DNA from: DASXYG01 sp036502625
Lineage (GTDB): Bacteria > Actinomycetota > Actinomycetes > Streptosporangiales > Streptosporangiaceae
Length of the DNA stretch: 64,000 bases
Assembly: GCA_036502625.1 (NCBI GenBank)
Contig: DASXYG010000070.1
Location: 1 to 64,000, forward strand
Direction: 5' to 3'
Of this stretch, positions 17,108 through 25,823 are shown one piece after another; within the stretch, counting starts at the first letter, position 1, and each line of letters starts with the position of its first letter. The notes under the pieces were generated by a model. It was given only the letters and a program-made list of their open reading frames with translations. It did no database searches and was not told the DNA's origin. Made by a program: the position numbers and the translations under genes.

Positions 17108-18354
17108 CCGCGGTCGGGGTGCTCCCCGGCGGCCCGGCCCGGCTGGTCAGGCCGGACGGGCGGGTGGAGACGCTCGGCGCGTACCGGGCCGGCGGCGGGT
17201 ACCGCGACCTGCCCGCGGCCGCCGAGCTGCTCGACCTGGTCGAGGCCGCCGGGCTGCGCGGCCGCGGGGGAGCGGCGTTCCCGGCCGCGCGCAAGATGCG
17301 CGCCGTCCGGGCCGCCGGCGGGCGGCCGGTCGTCCTCGCCAACGGCGAGGAGGGCGAGCCCGCGTCGGTCAAGGATCGCTGGCTGCTGCGCACCCGTCCG
17401 CACCTCGTCCTGGACGGTGTCCGGCACGCGGCGGCCGCGGTCGGCGCCGACCTGGCCTACGTGTACGTCTCCGACCCGGCGGCCGAGCGCGCGGTCGCCG
17501 GCGCGGCCGCCGAGCTCACGGGACTGCCGTTCGAGCCGCGCGTCGTCAGGGTCGGACCGGCCTACGTCGCGGGGGAGGAGACCGCGGCCGTGCGGTACGT
17601 CAACGGCGGCCCGGCCCTGCCGTCGGACAAGCCGCCGCGGCCGTACGAGTCGGGCGTGGCCGGGCGGCCGACGCTCGTGTCGAACGTCGAGACGCTCGCC
17701 AACCTGCCGCTGCTCACCGGGGGTCCCCCCGGCACGTTCCTGCTGACGCTCGGCGGCCGGGTCGCGAACCCCGGCCTGTACGAGCTGCCGTTCGGGACGC
17801 CGATGCGGACGGCGATCGAGGCCCTCGGCGGCACGACGGTCAGGCCGGCCGGATACCTCATGGGCGGCTACTTCGGCGGCCTGCTCAACGCGCGGGGAGG
17901 GGACCTGCCGCTCGACTACGACGCGCTCGCCGCCGAGGGGAGCGGCCTCGGGTGCGGCGCGGTGACCGTCCTGGGCGCGCGCGACTGCCCGGTCCACGTC
18001 GCGGCCGAGGTCATGGCGTACTTCGACCGGAGCAACGCCGGCCAGTGCGGCTCCTGCTTCAACGGCACCGCCGCGATGAGTGCCACCTTGTCCGCGCTGG
18101 TGGCCCAGACCGCGGCGGACGCGGACCTCGACCGGCTCCGCCGCTGGTCGGCGACGCTGAGGGGCCGCGGCGCCTGCGCCACCCTCGACGGCGCGGCCGC
18201 GCTCGCGGCGTCGCTGCTGCGCGAGTTCCCCGGTGCGGTGCGCGCCCACCTCGACGGCTCCTGCCCGCCGTGCCGTACCGACAGCCGGATCGGCCGGGCG
18301 GCGCCGTTCGCCGTGCAGGTGCCCGGCATCCCGGCCGAGCTGCGGAGGGGCTGA
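17104..18354 (+). CDS. NuoF-like FMN/NADH flavoprotein with SLBB domain
   Basis: 416 residues resembling the 51-kDa subunit of complex I and HoxF. FMN/NADH-binding signatures are RGRGGAAFPAARKM (about 54-67) and NGEEGEPASVKDRWLL (about 81-96), then an SLBB-like region. In the 4Fe-4S segment the normal C-x2-C-x2-C is QCGSCFNG, so the third cysteine is a glycine; the distal cysteine is present in GRGACATLDG. An additional CPPC pair occurs near the C-terminus. It likely oxidises NADH and passes electrons to the ferredoxin encoded four bases downstream, serving the oxygenases of the island. Confidence 0.83.
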   Translation: MTAVGVLPGGPARLVRPDGRVETLGAYRAGGGYRDLPAAAELLDLVEAAGLRGRGGAAFPAARKMRAVRAAGGRPVVLANGEEGEPASVKDRWLLRTRPHLVLDGVRHAAAAVGADLAYVYVSDPAAERAVAGAAAELTGLPFEPRVVRVGPAYVAGEETAAVRYVNGGPALPSDKPPRPYESGVAGRPTLVSNVETLANLPLLTGGPPGTFLLTLGGRVANPGLYELPFGTPMRTAIEALGGTTVRPAGYLMGGYFGGLLNARGGDLPLDYDALAAEGSGLGCGAVTVLGARDCPVHVAAEVMAYFDRSNAGQCGSCFNGTAAMSATLSALVAQTAADADLDRLRRWSATLRGRGACATLDGAAALAASLLREFPGAVRAHLDGSCPPCRTDSRIGRAAPFAVQVPGIPAELRRG

Positions 18355-18357
18355 GAC

Positions 18358-18570
18358 ATGAGGATCAAACTGGACCGCACCGTGTGCGACGGCTTCTCCC
18401 GGTGCGCCGACCACGCCCCGGCGACCTTCTCCCTCGACGACTGGGGCTACGCCTCCCTCAACGGCGACGGCGCCGTCGCGCCGGACGACGAGGGCGACGT
18501 ACGGCGGGCCCTGCTCGACTGCCCGGTGCACGCGATCACCGAGTACCGGCCCCCGGCAGCAGGGCACTGA
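18358..18570 (+). CDS. [3Fe-4S]-type ferredoxin
   Basis: 70 residues. Cysteine pattern C-x5-C near residues 10-16 (VCDGFSRCAD) and C-P late in the chain (DCPVHAI) is the signature of the small 3Fe-4S ferredoxins that accompany actinobacterial P450s and oxygenases. It follows the NuoF-like gene by three bases, so the two probably form a reductase-ferredoxin pair. Confidence 0.87.
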   Translation: MRIKLDRTVCDGFSRCADHAPATFSLDDWGYASLNGDGAVAPDDEGDVRRALLDCPVHAITEYRPPAAGH

Positions 18571-18576
18571 CGGGGG

Positions 18577-18601
18577 CGAACCCGCGGCGCACGAGGGTTC
18601 G
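18577..18601 (+). terminator. Hairpin after the ferredoxin gene, possible terminator
   Basis: CGAACCC (18577-18583) pairs with GGGTTCG (18595-18601) around an 11-base loop, directly after the ferredoxin stop. A second, competing hairpin (GGTTC/GAACC) overlaps it at 18596-18608. No T-tract follows, as is usual in actinomycetes. It could end the operon or attenuate reading into the transporter gene. Confidence 0.35.
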
Positions 18602-18687
18602 GGGGAACCGGCACCACCCATCCATGTCCGATGACCGTACGCAGGTCTGACTCCACCCCTTTCCCACCCCCGCAGCGAGGTTCCGTC

Positions 18688-20034
18688 ATGCCCGTCGTCG
18701 TAGAGACCCCCAAGTTCCATCCACGTGACCTGATCAGATACCGCGGCTACCAGCAGGCGTCGCTCGCGTTCCTCCAGTACGGCACGGCAACCGGCGCCGT
18801 CTACTTCGTCGTCGGCCCGCTGCTCGAAGGGATGGCCCACGACGCGGCGTGGGGCGTCGGGGTGGCCTCGGTCGCGCTGCTGATCCGCGGCGTGCTCGGC
18901 ATTGTCGTCGGCCCGGCCACGGGCTGGCTGGTGTCCCGGTTCGGCGTGCGGCCGGTCGTGATGACGGGCGGGCTGTGCACCGCCGCGTTCACCGCGCTCA
19001 CCGGAGTCGTGCAGAACGGCATCCAGTTCGCGCTCGTCTTCGGTGTGGCGCTGACCGTCGCCGACGGATTCATGGGGCACATCCCGTCGGCGACCGTCGT
19101 GCAGAACTGGTTCATCAGCCGGCGCGCGGTCGTCATGGGGCTCGTCAACTCCGGAGCCGGGTTCGGCGGGCTGGTGTTCGCGCCGCTCATGGCCGTCCTC
19201 GTCCGCGACCTGGGCTGGCGGCAGGCGCTGTTCGCGCTGGGCGCCATCATCCTCGTGCTCGCGATCCCCTCGGTGTTCCTGCGTTCCCGGCCCCGGGACG
19301 TGGGCCAGTGGGTGGACGGCGTGCCCGGCCGGGTCATCCCGGAGCGCGGCGGAGAGGACGTGATCGGCACGGAGCAGAAGGGCATGGGCGGCATCCTGCG
19401 CAGCCCGGTGTACTGGCTGGTCTTCATGGTGTTCGGCATCGAGGCGTGGGCGCTGGGCACGTACGCCGCCTACCAGGTCCTGTACCTGAAGACGGTGGGG
19501 GTCGGCGCCGTCGCGTCCGCCGGCGCGCTGGGCCTCGCCGCCGGCGTGGCCGCGGTGTCCGGCATCGCGTTCTCGCGGCTCAACGACCGGATCAGCCCGT
19601 ACTACACGCTGCTCGCCTCGACGATCAGCATGACGATCGGGTCGGTCATCTTCCTCAACGCGACGTCCAGCCTGCCGATCTACTTCTACTCGATCTTCTT
19701 CGGCGCCGGTTACGGCCTGCTGGTCCCGACGATCCCGGTCGCGCTCAGCCGGTACTTCGGCGCGCTGAACTTCGCCAAGGCGTTCGGCGCCGGGCAGGTC
19801 ATCACCGCGCTGTTCGGCGGCCTCGGCCCGTACGTCACCGGCCAGGTCGTCGCGGCGACCGGCAGCTACCAGATCCCGATCTACCTGATCACCGGGCTGC
19901 TCGTGTTGTCGGTGGTGTTCGCCGCGCTGGCCCGGCCGCGGGGCAACGCGCTGCGGTTCGTGGTGCGGGTCGATCCGGTCACGGCCGCGCCCAGCGCGCC
20001 GTCCGTCCCCAGCCCCGAACCCGCGGGCGACTAG
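18688..20034 (+). CDS. MFS transporter, oxalate/formate antiporter-like
   Basis: 448 residues with twelve predicted transmembrane segments in two six-helix halves and a central polar loop (about residues 210-235). The RFGVRPVVM loop between helices 2 and 3 is the MFS motif A position. The start was set at the ATG at 18688 because of the GCGAGG ribosome site; an in-frame ATG at 18631 lacks one. Its place inside the island suggests uptake of the growth substrate or export of an intermediate; direction cannot be told from sequence. Confidence 0.87.
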   Translation: MPVVVETPKFHPRDLIRYRGYQQASLAFLQYGTATGAVYFVVGPLLEGMAHDAAWGVGVASVALLIRGVLGIVVGPATGWLVSRFGVRPVVMTGGLCTAAFTALTGVVQNGIQFALVFGVALTVADGFMGHIPSATVVQNWFISRRAVVMGLVNSGAGFGGLVFAPLMAVLVRDLGWRQALFALGAIILVLAIPSVFLRSRPRDVGQWVDGVPGRVIPERGGEDVIGTEQKGMGGILRSPVYWLVFMVFGIEAWALGTYAAYQVLYLKTVGVGAVASAGALGLAAGVAAVSGIAFSRLNDRISPYYTLLASTISMTIGSVIFLNATSSLPIYFYSIFFGAGYGLLVPTIPVALSRYFGALNFAKAFGAGQVITALFGGLGPYVTGQVVAATGSYQIPIYLITGLLVLSVVFAALARPRGNALRFVVRVDPVTAAPSAPSVPSPEPAGD

Positions 20035-20038
20035 GAGG

Positions 20039-20070
20039 ACGGCCGCCACCGGCTCCCGGGCCGCGGCCGT
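20039..20070 (+). terminator. Inverted repeat after the MFS gene, probable terminator
   Basis: ACGGCCGC (20039-20046) and GCGGCCGT (20063-20070) form a perfect 8-bp GC-rich stem with a 16-base loop, five bases after the transporter stop. No T-tract. It probably separates this operon from the Rieske oxygenase unit. Confidence 0.5.
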
Positions 20071-20113
20071 ACGGATCAGCTCTTGTCGGGGGGTGGGGGC
20101 CGGGCTACGGTGT

Positions 20114-20129
20114 GAGCAAATATTAGGTC
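20114..20129 (+). promoter_or_regulatory. Shared 16-bp catabolic element, copy b
   Basis: GAGCAAATATTAGGTC, nearly the consensus of the five copies. It lies about 58 bases upstream of the Rieske oxygenase start and after the probable terminator, marking a new promoter. Confidence 0.6.
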
Positions 20130-20187
20130 CGCCGGTTGATGTCGGCCGGGGGCGGCGCCGGTGTGGGGCGAGAGGAGCGCAGAAACG

Positions 20188-21618
20188 ATGACCGTGAGCG
20201 AGAACTACCGCGGCGCGTTGTCCGCAGATCCCGATACCGCACGCGGACCGCTGCCCGAGGCCGAACGCGCCGGGGTGCCGTACGCGATGGCCGACTCCGA
20301 CTTCGTGCCGAAGGAGCGGTACTACGCCCGGGACTTCTACGAGGCGGAGAAGAAGCACCTGTGGCCGAAGATCTGGCAGATGGCGGCGCGGCTGGAGGAG
20401 ATACCGAACGCCGGTGACTACGTCGAGTACGTCATCGCCGGGAACTCCATCTTGATCGTGCGGCAGCGCGACGGCGGCGTGAAGGCGCTGCACAACGCGT
20501 GCCGGCACCGCGCCACGGAGATCGCCAAGGGCTGCGGGCGGCTCCCGGGCGGGCAGCTCGTGTGCCCGTTCCACGGCTGGCGCTGGAACCTGGACGGCTC
20601 ACCGAACTACGTCTTCATGGAGGAGACGTTCGAGCCGGCCACCCTGGACCGCGATGACCTGCGGCTTCAGGAGTGCAAGGTGGAGATCTGGGCGAACATG
20701 GTCTGGATCAACATGGACCGCGGCGCCCGCCCGCTCGCGGACCACCTCGCGCCCGTACAGGCCATGCTCGACGGCGCCGGCGTGGGCAACATGCGGGTGA
20801 AGTGGTGGAAGCAGGTCGTGCTGAACAGCAACTGGAAGATGGCCGAGGAGGCCTTCTTCGAGGGCTACCACGTCATGCAGACCCACCCGCAACTGCTCAT
20901 GGGCGGTGGCGAGCAGGCCGGTGAGGCGATGAGCCGCGGGGTCGAGTACACGGCCTTCGCGAACGGGCACGCCCGCTTCCAGAGCCCGGAGCGGGAGAAC
21001 TTCGAGTACCTCGAGGCCGACGAGGCCGTCATGAACGGCGAGGTCTTCATCGAGTCCGGGCGCCTGCTGGTCACCGGGCAGGACGCGATGACACTCGACC
21101 GCGACGTCCAGATCTTCGAGGGGCTGCGCAACAAGATCGGCATCGACGCGCCGGACTTCGCCGCGCAGGCGATCAAGGGCCTGTACGAGTACGCCGCGAA
21201 CGCCGGGATCCCGATGCCCGAGCCGACGAAGGAGACCATGCGGCTCTGGGGCGGCGACATCGTGCTGTTCCCGAACTTCCTCATGCTGCCGATGTACGGC
21301 AACTGCCTGGCCTACCGCTCCCGCCCGTACAACGACGACCCGGAGTGGGTGCTGTTCGACGTGTGGTCGCTGACCTCGTACCCGGAGGGCCAGGAGCCGG
21401 AGCGCGCGGAGCTCGCCGGCGTGTTCGACAAGGACGACATCGAGCACTGGGGCCTGATCCCGCGACAGGACTTCGGCAACATCGAGCGCCAGCAGCGCGG
21501 CCTGCACTCCGAGTCGTACCGGGCCAGCCGCCTGTCCGCGATCTATGAGAAGTCGATCGCCAACCTCCACCAGGAGATCGACCGCTACATCGCGCGCGGC
21601 GTCGCGGGGTCGCGATGA
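20188..21618 (+). CDS. Rieske non-heme iron oxygenase, alpha (catalytic) subunit
   Basis: 476 residues. The Rieske cluster ligands are C105-x-H107 (ACRHRAT) and C126-x2-H129 (VCPFHGW). The mononuclear iron site shows the typical helix AEEAFFEGYHVMQTHP with two histidines. The enzyme inserts one or two oxygen atoms into an aromatic or alicyclic substrate using electrons from a ferredoxin. The start ATG has an AGAGGAG site; an upstream GTG is unlikely. It overlaps the next flavoprotein gene by four bases and is a paralogue of the oxygenase at 28078-29460. No beta-subunit gene is present, so it is probably a homotrimer. Confidence 0.92.
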   Translation: MTVSENYRGALSADPDTARGPLPEAERAGVPYAMADSDFVPKERYYARDFYEAEKKHLWPKIWQMAARLEEIPNAGDYVEYVIAGNSILIVRQRDGGVKALHNACRHRATEIAKGCGRLPGGQLVCPFHGWRWNLDGSPNYVFMEETFEPATLDRDDLRLQECKVEIWANMVWINMDRGARPLADHLAPVQAMLDGAGVGNMRVKWWKQVVLNSNWKMAEEAFFEGYHVMQTHPQLLMGGGEQAGEAMSRGVEYTAFANGHARFQSPERENFEYLEADEAVMNGEVFIESGRLLVTGQDAMTLDRDVQIFEGLRNKIGIDAPDFAAQAIKGLYEYAANAGIPMPEPTKETMRLWGGDIVLFPNFLMLPMYGNCLAYRSRPYNDDPEWVLFDVWSLTSYPEGQEPERAELAGVFDKDDIEHWGLIPRQDFGNIERQQRGLHSESYRASRLSAIYEKSIANLHQEIDRYIARGVAGSR

Positions 21619-23324
21619 CCACCTGGGACGCGTCGTACGACCTGGTCGTCGTCGGAAGCGGCGGCGGGGGACTGGTGGCCGCGCTGATGGCCGCCGACGC
21701 GGGCCTGAACCCCGTCGTACTGGAGAAACAGCAGTACGTCGGCGGCTCGACGGCCATGTCAGGCGGCGTCATCTGGATGCCGGGCAACCCGTTGATGGCC
21801 GAGGACGGCGTGCCCGACTCGCTGGAGCGAGGCATGACGTATCTCCAGTCGGTCATCGGCGAACCCGACAAGGCCTCGTCGCTGGAGCGGCGGCGGGCGT
21901 TCCTGACCAGCGGGCCCGAGATGCTCGCGTTCATCCGCGAGGCGGGCGTACGGCTCGAACGCTGTGAGGGCTACGCCGACTACTACGACGACCTCCCGGG
22001 CGGCAACGCGCGCGGACGGTCCGTCGAGGGCGTTCCCTGGGACGGCAGGCGGCTGGGGGAGTGGCGCACCCGCGTCAACCCCGGCATGGCGCGCGGCATC
22101 GGCCTGGTCGTGAAGACCAACGAGGTGCGCGACATCGCAGTGGCGTACCGCTCGGCCGCGACGTTCGCCTCGACCGTACGGGTGGTGCTGCGCACGTACG
22201 CCTCGCGCCTGCTCGGCAAGGACCTGTTCACCAACGGCATGTCCCTGATGGGACAACTGACCCGGATCTGCCTCGACCGCGGCATCCCGATCCGCCTCGG
22301 CACCGCCGTGGAGGGGCTGGTCGTCGAGGACGGCACGGTCGCCGGCGTACGGGCGGCCGGCGACGGCGGCCCGACGCTGATCCGCGGTACGGCCGGGGTG
22401 CTGCTCGCGGCCGGCGGCTTCGAGCACAACGCCGGGTTCCGCCGCGCGCACACCGAGGCGACGCAGCCCAACGACGGCACGTGGAGCGTCGGCAATCCGG
22501 GCAACACCGGCGAGATGCTGGCGGCCGCGATGGAGCTCGGCGCGGCGACCGACTACATGGACGAGGCGGTGTGGCTGCTCGTCCCGCGCGCGGAGCTCGG
22601 CGGTTCGACGCTGAACGTGGCGCGGCAGTTCGCCCGTACGATCCTGGTCAACCGGCACGGCAAGCGGTTCTCCAACGAGTCGAACTCCTACGTGGAGCTC
22701 GGCCGGGCCATGTACGCCAACGACGCGGTCCCCGCGTGGCTCGTCTTCGACGACGCGTACCGGCGGAAGGTGCCCTGGAGCAGCGGCATGCCGAAGCTGC
22801 GCGACCTGTGGTCCGCGCGCCCCGGCAACCTGCCGGAAGAGTGGGTCAAGGACGACTGGATCCACCGGGCCGGCTCGATCGAGGAACTGGCCGGCGGGAT
22901 CGGCCTCGATCCCTCGGCGCTGGGCGACACGGTGCGCCGGTTCAACGTCGGCGCCGTACGCGGCGAGGACCCGGAGTTCCACCGCGGCGAGTCGCAGTAC
23001 AACCGGGCCCTCGGCGACCCGGGCCGTGCGCCGAACCCGGCGGTCGGCCCGATCGACACGCCGCCGTACTACGCGACGCGGATCTTCCCGGGCGACGTCG
23101 GCACGTCCGGCGGCGTCATCTGCGACGAGCACGCCCGGGTGCTCGACCACGACGGCGGGCCGATTCCCGGCCTGTACGCGACGGGGAACATGGCGGCGAC
23201 CGTGATGGGCCGCACCTATCCGGGCGCGGGGGCGAGCATCGCCGCGACGATGGTCTTCGGCTACATCGCGGCCCGGCACGCCGCGGAGTCCGTACGGGAC
23301 ACCGCACCGATCACCAGTAGCTGA
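21615..23324 (+). CDS. FAD-dependent 3-ketosteroid-delta1-dehydrogenase-like flavoprotein
   Basis: 569 residues. The N-terminal FAD-binding YDLVVVGSGGGGLVAALMAA (GxGxxG) with VVLEKQQYVGGSTAMSGG is followed by a substrate domain. A C-terminal FAD segment PIPGLYATGNMAATVMGRTY then leads into PGAGASIAATMVFGYIAARHA. This tail is characteristic of KstD/fumarate-reductase-type proteins, which introduce a double bond next to a ketone in a ring. It is translationally coupled to the Rieske oxygenase, so hydroxylation and dehydrogenation probably act on the same ring. A second flavoprotein of this class lies at 26559-28034. Confidence 0.87.
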   Translation: MTTWDASYDLVVVGSGGGGLVAALMAADAGLNPVVLEKQQYVGGSTAMSGGVIWMPGNPLMAEDGVPDSLERGMTYLQSVIGEPDKASSLERRRAFLTSGPEMLAFIREAGVRLERCEGYADYYDDLPGGNARGRSVEGVPWDGRRLGEWRTRVNPGMARGIGLVVKTNEVRDIAVAYRSAATFASTVRVVLRTYASRLLGKDLFTNGMSLMGQLTRICLDRGIPIRLGTAVEGLVVEDGTVAGVRAAGDGGPTLIRGTAGVLLAAGGFEHNAGFRRAHTEATQPNDGTWSVGNPGNTGEMLAAAMELGAATDYMDEAVWLLVPRAELGGSTLNVARQFARTILVNRHGKRFSNESNSYVELGRAMYANDAVPAWLVFDDAYRRKVPWSSGMPKLRDLWSARPGNLPEEWVKDDWIHRAGSIEELAGGIGLDPSALGDTVRRFNVGAVRGEDPEFHRGESQYNRALGDPGRAPNPAVGPIDTPPYYATRIFPGDVGTSGGVICDEHARVLDHDGGPIPGLYATGNMAATVMGRTYPGAGASIAATMVFGYIAARHAAESVRDTAPITSS

Positions 23325-23345
23325 GCAGGCGCGCGAAGGAGTGAG

Positions 23346-24338
23346 ATGGCAGTGACGGCACCGCCGACGGTGGGCTCGGACGTGGCCCGCACGCTGTACA
23401 CGAAGATGGCGCTCGCGTACGCCGTCGACGAGCGTTTGCGCAAGGGGATCGGCACCGGCGAGTTCCAGACGGTGATCTGGCCGTCGCGCGGGCAGGAGGC
23501 GGTCGCGGCCGGCATCGGTGCCGCGCTGCGCCGCGACGACCGGCTCGTCACCACGTACCGCGGCCTGCATGACATCGTCGCCAAGGGCGTGCCGCTGGTC
23601 GAGGTGATCGGCGAGGTCATCGGCCGTACGGCGGGCGCGTGCGGCGGCAAGGGCGGCTCGATGCACATCGCCGCCCCCGACTACGGCGTCATGCTGGACA
23701 CCGGCATCGTCGGCGCGGGCGTGCCGGTGGCCGTCGGCCTGGCGCTGGCCGCCCGGCAGGAGGGCAGCGACCGCGTCACGGTCTGCACGTTCGGCGACGG
23801 GGCGACCAACACCGGCTCGTTCCACGAGGGCGTCAACCTCGCCGCCGTCTGGCGTCTGCCGGTCGTCTTCGTCTGCCAGAACAACCGGTACGCCGAGATG
23901 ACCCCGATCGCCGACACCATGAACATCGACGGCGTCTGGAAGCGGGCGCTGGCGTTCGACATCCCGGGCGTCCGGGTCGACGGCAACGACCCCGAGGCCG
24001 TGTACGCGGCGGTGTCCGAGGCCGCCGAGCGCGGCCGTGGCGGCGGCGGGCCGACGCTCGTCGAAGCGGTCACGTACCGGTTCAAGGGCCACTTCGCCGG
24101 CGACCCCATGAAGTACATGCCGAAGGACGAACGCGCCGAGGCCGAGGCGAACGACCCGATGCCGGCGTACCGCGCCCGGATCTCCGACCTGCTGGGCACG
24201 GCCGAGACCGACGCCATCGACCAGCGCGCGGCCACCGCCGTCGAGTCCGCCGTCAAGGAGGCAGCCGCCACCGACCTCCCCGATCCGACCGTCCTCGACC
24301 GGGACTTCTACGCCGACATGAAGGGAATCCCGGCATGA
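23346..24338 (+). CDS. Thiamine-diphosphate-dependent dehydrogenase E1 alpha subunit
   Basis: 330 residues of the acetoin/pyruvate dehydrogenase E1 alpha type. The thiamine-diphosphate motif GDGATNTGSFHEGVNLAA ends in CQNN (about residues 150-180), and an entry loop GRTAGACGGKGGSMHI is present. It decarboxylates a 2-oxo acid or cleaves an alpha-diketone/acyloin with transfer to lipoyl. The E1 beta gene overlaps by four bases. No gene for a full E2 acyltransferase or E3 lipoamide dehydrogenase occurs in the window, which is unusual; a free lipoyl protein follows instead. Confidence 0.9.
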   Translation: MAVTAPPTVGSDVARTLYTKMALAYAVDERLRKGIGTGEFQTVIWPSRGQEAVAAGIGAALRRDDRLVTTYRGLHDIVAKGVPLVEVIGEVIGRTAGACGGKGGSMHIAAPDYGVMLDTGIVGAGVPVAVGLALAARQEGSDRVTVCTFGDGATNTGSFHEGVNLAAVWRLPVVFVCQNNRYAEMTPIADTMNIDGVWKRALAFDIPGVRVDGNDPEAVYAAVSEAAERGRGGGGPTLVEAVTYRFKGHFAGDPMKYMPKDERAEAEANDPMPAYRARISDLLGTAETDAIDQRAATAVESAVKEAAATDLPDPTVLDRDFYADMKGIPA

Positions 24339-25351
24339 CCCCCGAGGAGCCGCAGACCCGGACGATCGCGGTCGCGCAGGCGATCAACGAGGCGCTGGAC
24401 GAGGCACTGGCCGAGGACCCGCGGGTCTTCCTGCTCGGTGAGGACCTGGCCGACCCGGCTGGGGGTGTCTCCGGAGCGCTCACCGGACTGTCGACCAAGC
24501 ACGGCAAGGACCGCGTGCTGGACACCCCGATCTCCGAGGCGGCGATCCTGGGCGCCGCGGTCGGCGCCGCCATCGAGGGCCGGATCCCGGTGCCCGAGAT
24601 CATGATCATGGACTTCATCGGGATCGCGATCGACCAGATCGCCAACCACGCCGCCAAGGTCCGCTTCATGACCGGCGGCCGTACGTCCGCGCCGCTCACG
24701 GTGCGTACGGCGACGTTCGGGGGCCTGGGCACCGGCGCCACCCACACGCAGTCCCTCGAAGCGTGGTTCATGCACATCCCCGGGCTCAAGGTGGTCATGC
24801 CGAGCACCCCGGCCGACGTCAAGGGCCTGCTCAAGGCCGCGATCTTCGACCCCGACCCGGTCGTGTTCGTCGAGTCGGCGGTCTGTTACGGCATCCGCGG
24901 CGAGGTGCCGGCCGGCCCGTACACGACCCCCATCGGTGTCGCCGACATCAAGCGGCCGGGCGCGGACGCGTCGATCATCACGTACGGGCGGGGCGTGTTC
25001 GACGCGCTCACCGCCGCCGAGACGCTGGCCGGCGAGGGCATCGACGCCGAGGTCGTCGACCTGCGCACGCTCGTGCCGCTGGACCTCGACACGGTGCTGG
25101 GCTCGGTACGCCGTACCGGCCGCGCGGTGATCGCCCACTACGCGGTCGAGTTCGCCGGCCCCGGCGCGGAGATCGCCGCGCGGATCGGCACCGACCTGTT
25201 CGGCGCGCTGAAGGCCCCGGTGACCCGGGTCGGCACGCGCTTTCGGCCCATCCCGGCAGGCGGCCTGGAGCCGCACATCTACCCGAGCGCCGACAAGATC
25301 GCCGCCGCCGTACGGGACAGCGTGCGGTACGGCGCGGGGACCACGGCATGA
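24335..25351 (+). CDS. Thiamine-diphosphate-dependent dehydrogenase E1 beta subunit
   Basis: 338 residues. The E1 beta signatures are LLGEDLADPAGGV near residue 31, DTPISEAAILGAAVGAA and a C-terminal transketolase-type domain with DLRTLVPLD and GLEPHIYPSADKI. It pairs with the E1 alpha subunit to form an alpha2beta2 enzyme. The start ATG overlaps the E1 alpha stop, and its own stop overlaps the ATG of the lipoyl protein, so stoichiometric expression is likely. Confidence 0.9.
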   Translation: MTPEEPQTRTIAVAQAINEALDEALAEDPRVFLLGEDLADPAGGVSGALTGLSTKHGKDRVLDTPISEAAILGAAVGAAIEGRIPVPEIMIMDFIGIAIDQIANHAAKVRFMTGGRTSAPLTVRTATFGGLGTGATHTQSLEAWFMHIPGLKVVMPSTPADVKGLLKAAIFDPDPVVFVESAVCYGIRGEVPAGPYTTPIGVADIKRPGADASIITYGRGVFDALTAAETLAGEGIDAEVVDLRTLVPLDLDTVLGSVRRTGRAVIAHYAVEFAGPGAEIAARIGTDLFGALKAPVTRVGTRFRPIPAGGLEPHIYPSADKIAAAVRDSVRYGAGTTA

Positions 25352-25593
25352 GCGACACGGTTCCGGTCCGCGTGCCCAAGGTGACGATGGCCGCCGTGGA
25401 CGCGACGTTCCTCGGCTGGCTCGTCGGCGACGGCACGCGCGTACGGGAGCTGCAGCCCATCTACGCGATCGCGACCGACAAGGTCGAGGTCGAGGTGGAG
25501 TCGCCCGCCGCCGGGGTCCTCCGGCACGGCGAGGTCGAGACCGACGCCGACTATCCCGTGGGCACCCAGGTCGGCGTCATCGAGGCGGGGTGA
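25348..25593 (+). CDS. Free-standing lipoyl/biotinyl-attachment domain protein
   Basis: 81 residues, consisting of a single lipoyl domain. The modified lysine is expected in IATDKVEVEVESPA (about residue 45), within the usual beta-hairpin turn. Unlike a normal E2 there is no catalytic acyltransferase domain and no E1/E3-binding segment. In position it substitutes for E2 after the E1 genes. It could be a swinging-arm carrier that hands acyl groups or electrons to a separate partner, similar in concept to glycine cleavage H protein. Overlaps both neighbours by stop-start fusion. Confidence 0.85.
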   Translation: MSDTVPVRVPKVTMAAVDATFLGWLVGDGTRVRELQPIYAIATDKVEVEVESPAAGVLRHGEVETDADYPVGTQVGVIEAG

Positions 25594-25823
25594 GGCACGT
25601 GGAGGCGAAGCTGCCGGAGTCGATCCAGGAGGTCGACGCCCGTTCCGGCGCGCCGCTGATCGCCGCCGTCCTCGAACGGCTCAAGGACATCGACGAGCAG
25701 CGGATCTCCAAGGACGACGCCATCGTCATCCGTAAAGGCGTGTACGCGCTGTTCTCCGTGGTCGCCGAGCTCGAGGGCCGGATCGGTGTCCTGGAGCAGG
25801 CGCTCGCGGCGCGGACACCGTGA
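25590..25823 (+). CDS. Small helical protein of unknown function
   Basis: 77 residues from a GTG that overlaps the lipoyl gene's stop (GTGA); a second GTG nine bases later is possible. I do not recognise it. It is predicted helical, with charged patterns such as LERLKDIDEQRISKDDAIVIRK followed by an amphipathic VYALFSVVAELEGRIGVLEQAL stretch that could form a short coiled coil. No cysteines or membrane segment. The tight coupling on both sides implies a constant role with the E1/lipoyl/ferredoxin set, for example an assembly or docking subunit. Confidence 0.65.
   Translation: MRHVEAKLPESIQEVDARSGAPLIAAVLERLKDIDEQRISKDDAIVIRKGVYALFSVVAELEGRIGVLEQALAARTP

Noticed and set aside
16660..20574. 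A 1304-codon open frame on the minus strand
   Set aside because: It is antisense to four clear plus-strand genes with strong domain motifs. Its translation is rich in Arg, His, Gly and Asp without any domain, as expected for a shadow frame in GC-rich DNA.
20188..21618. KshA (3-ketosteroid 9-alpha-hydroxylase) assignment for the Rieske oxygenase
   Set aside because: The length (476 residues) and sequence are closer to aromatic-ring-type alpha subunits; no specific KshA feature could be confirmed by eye.
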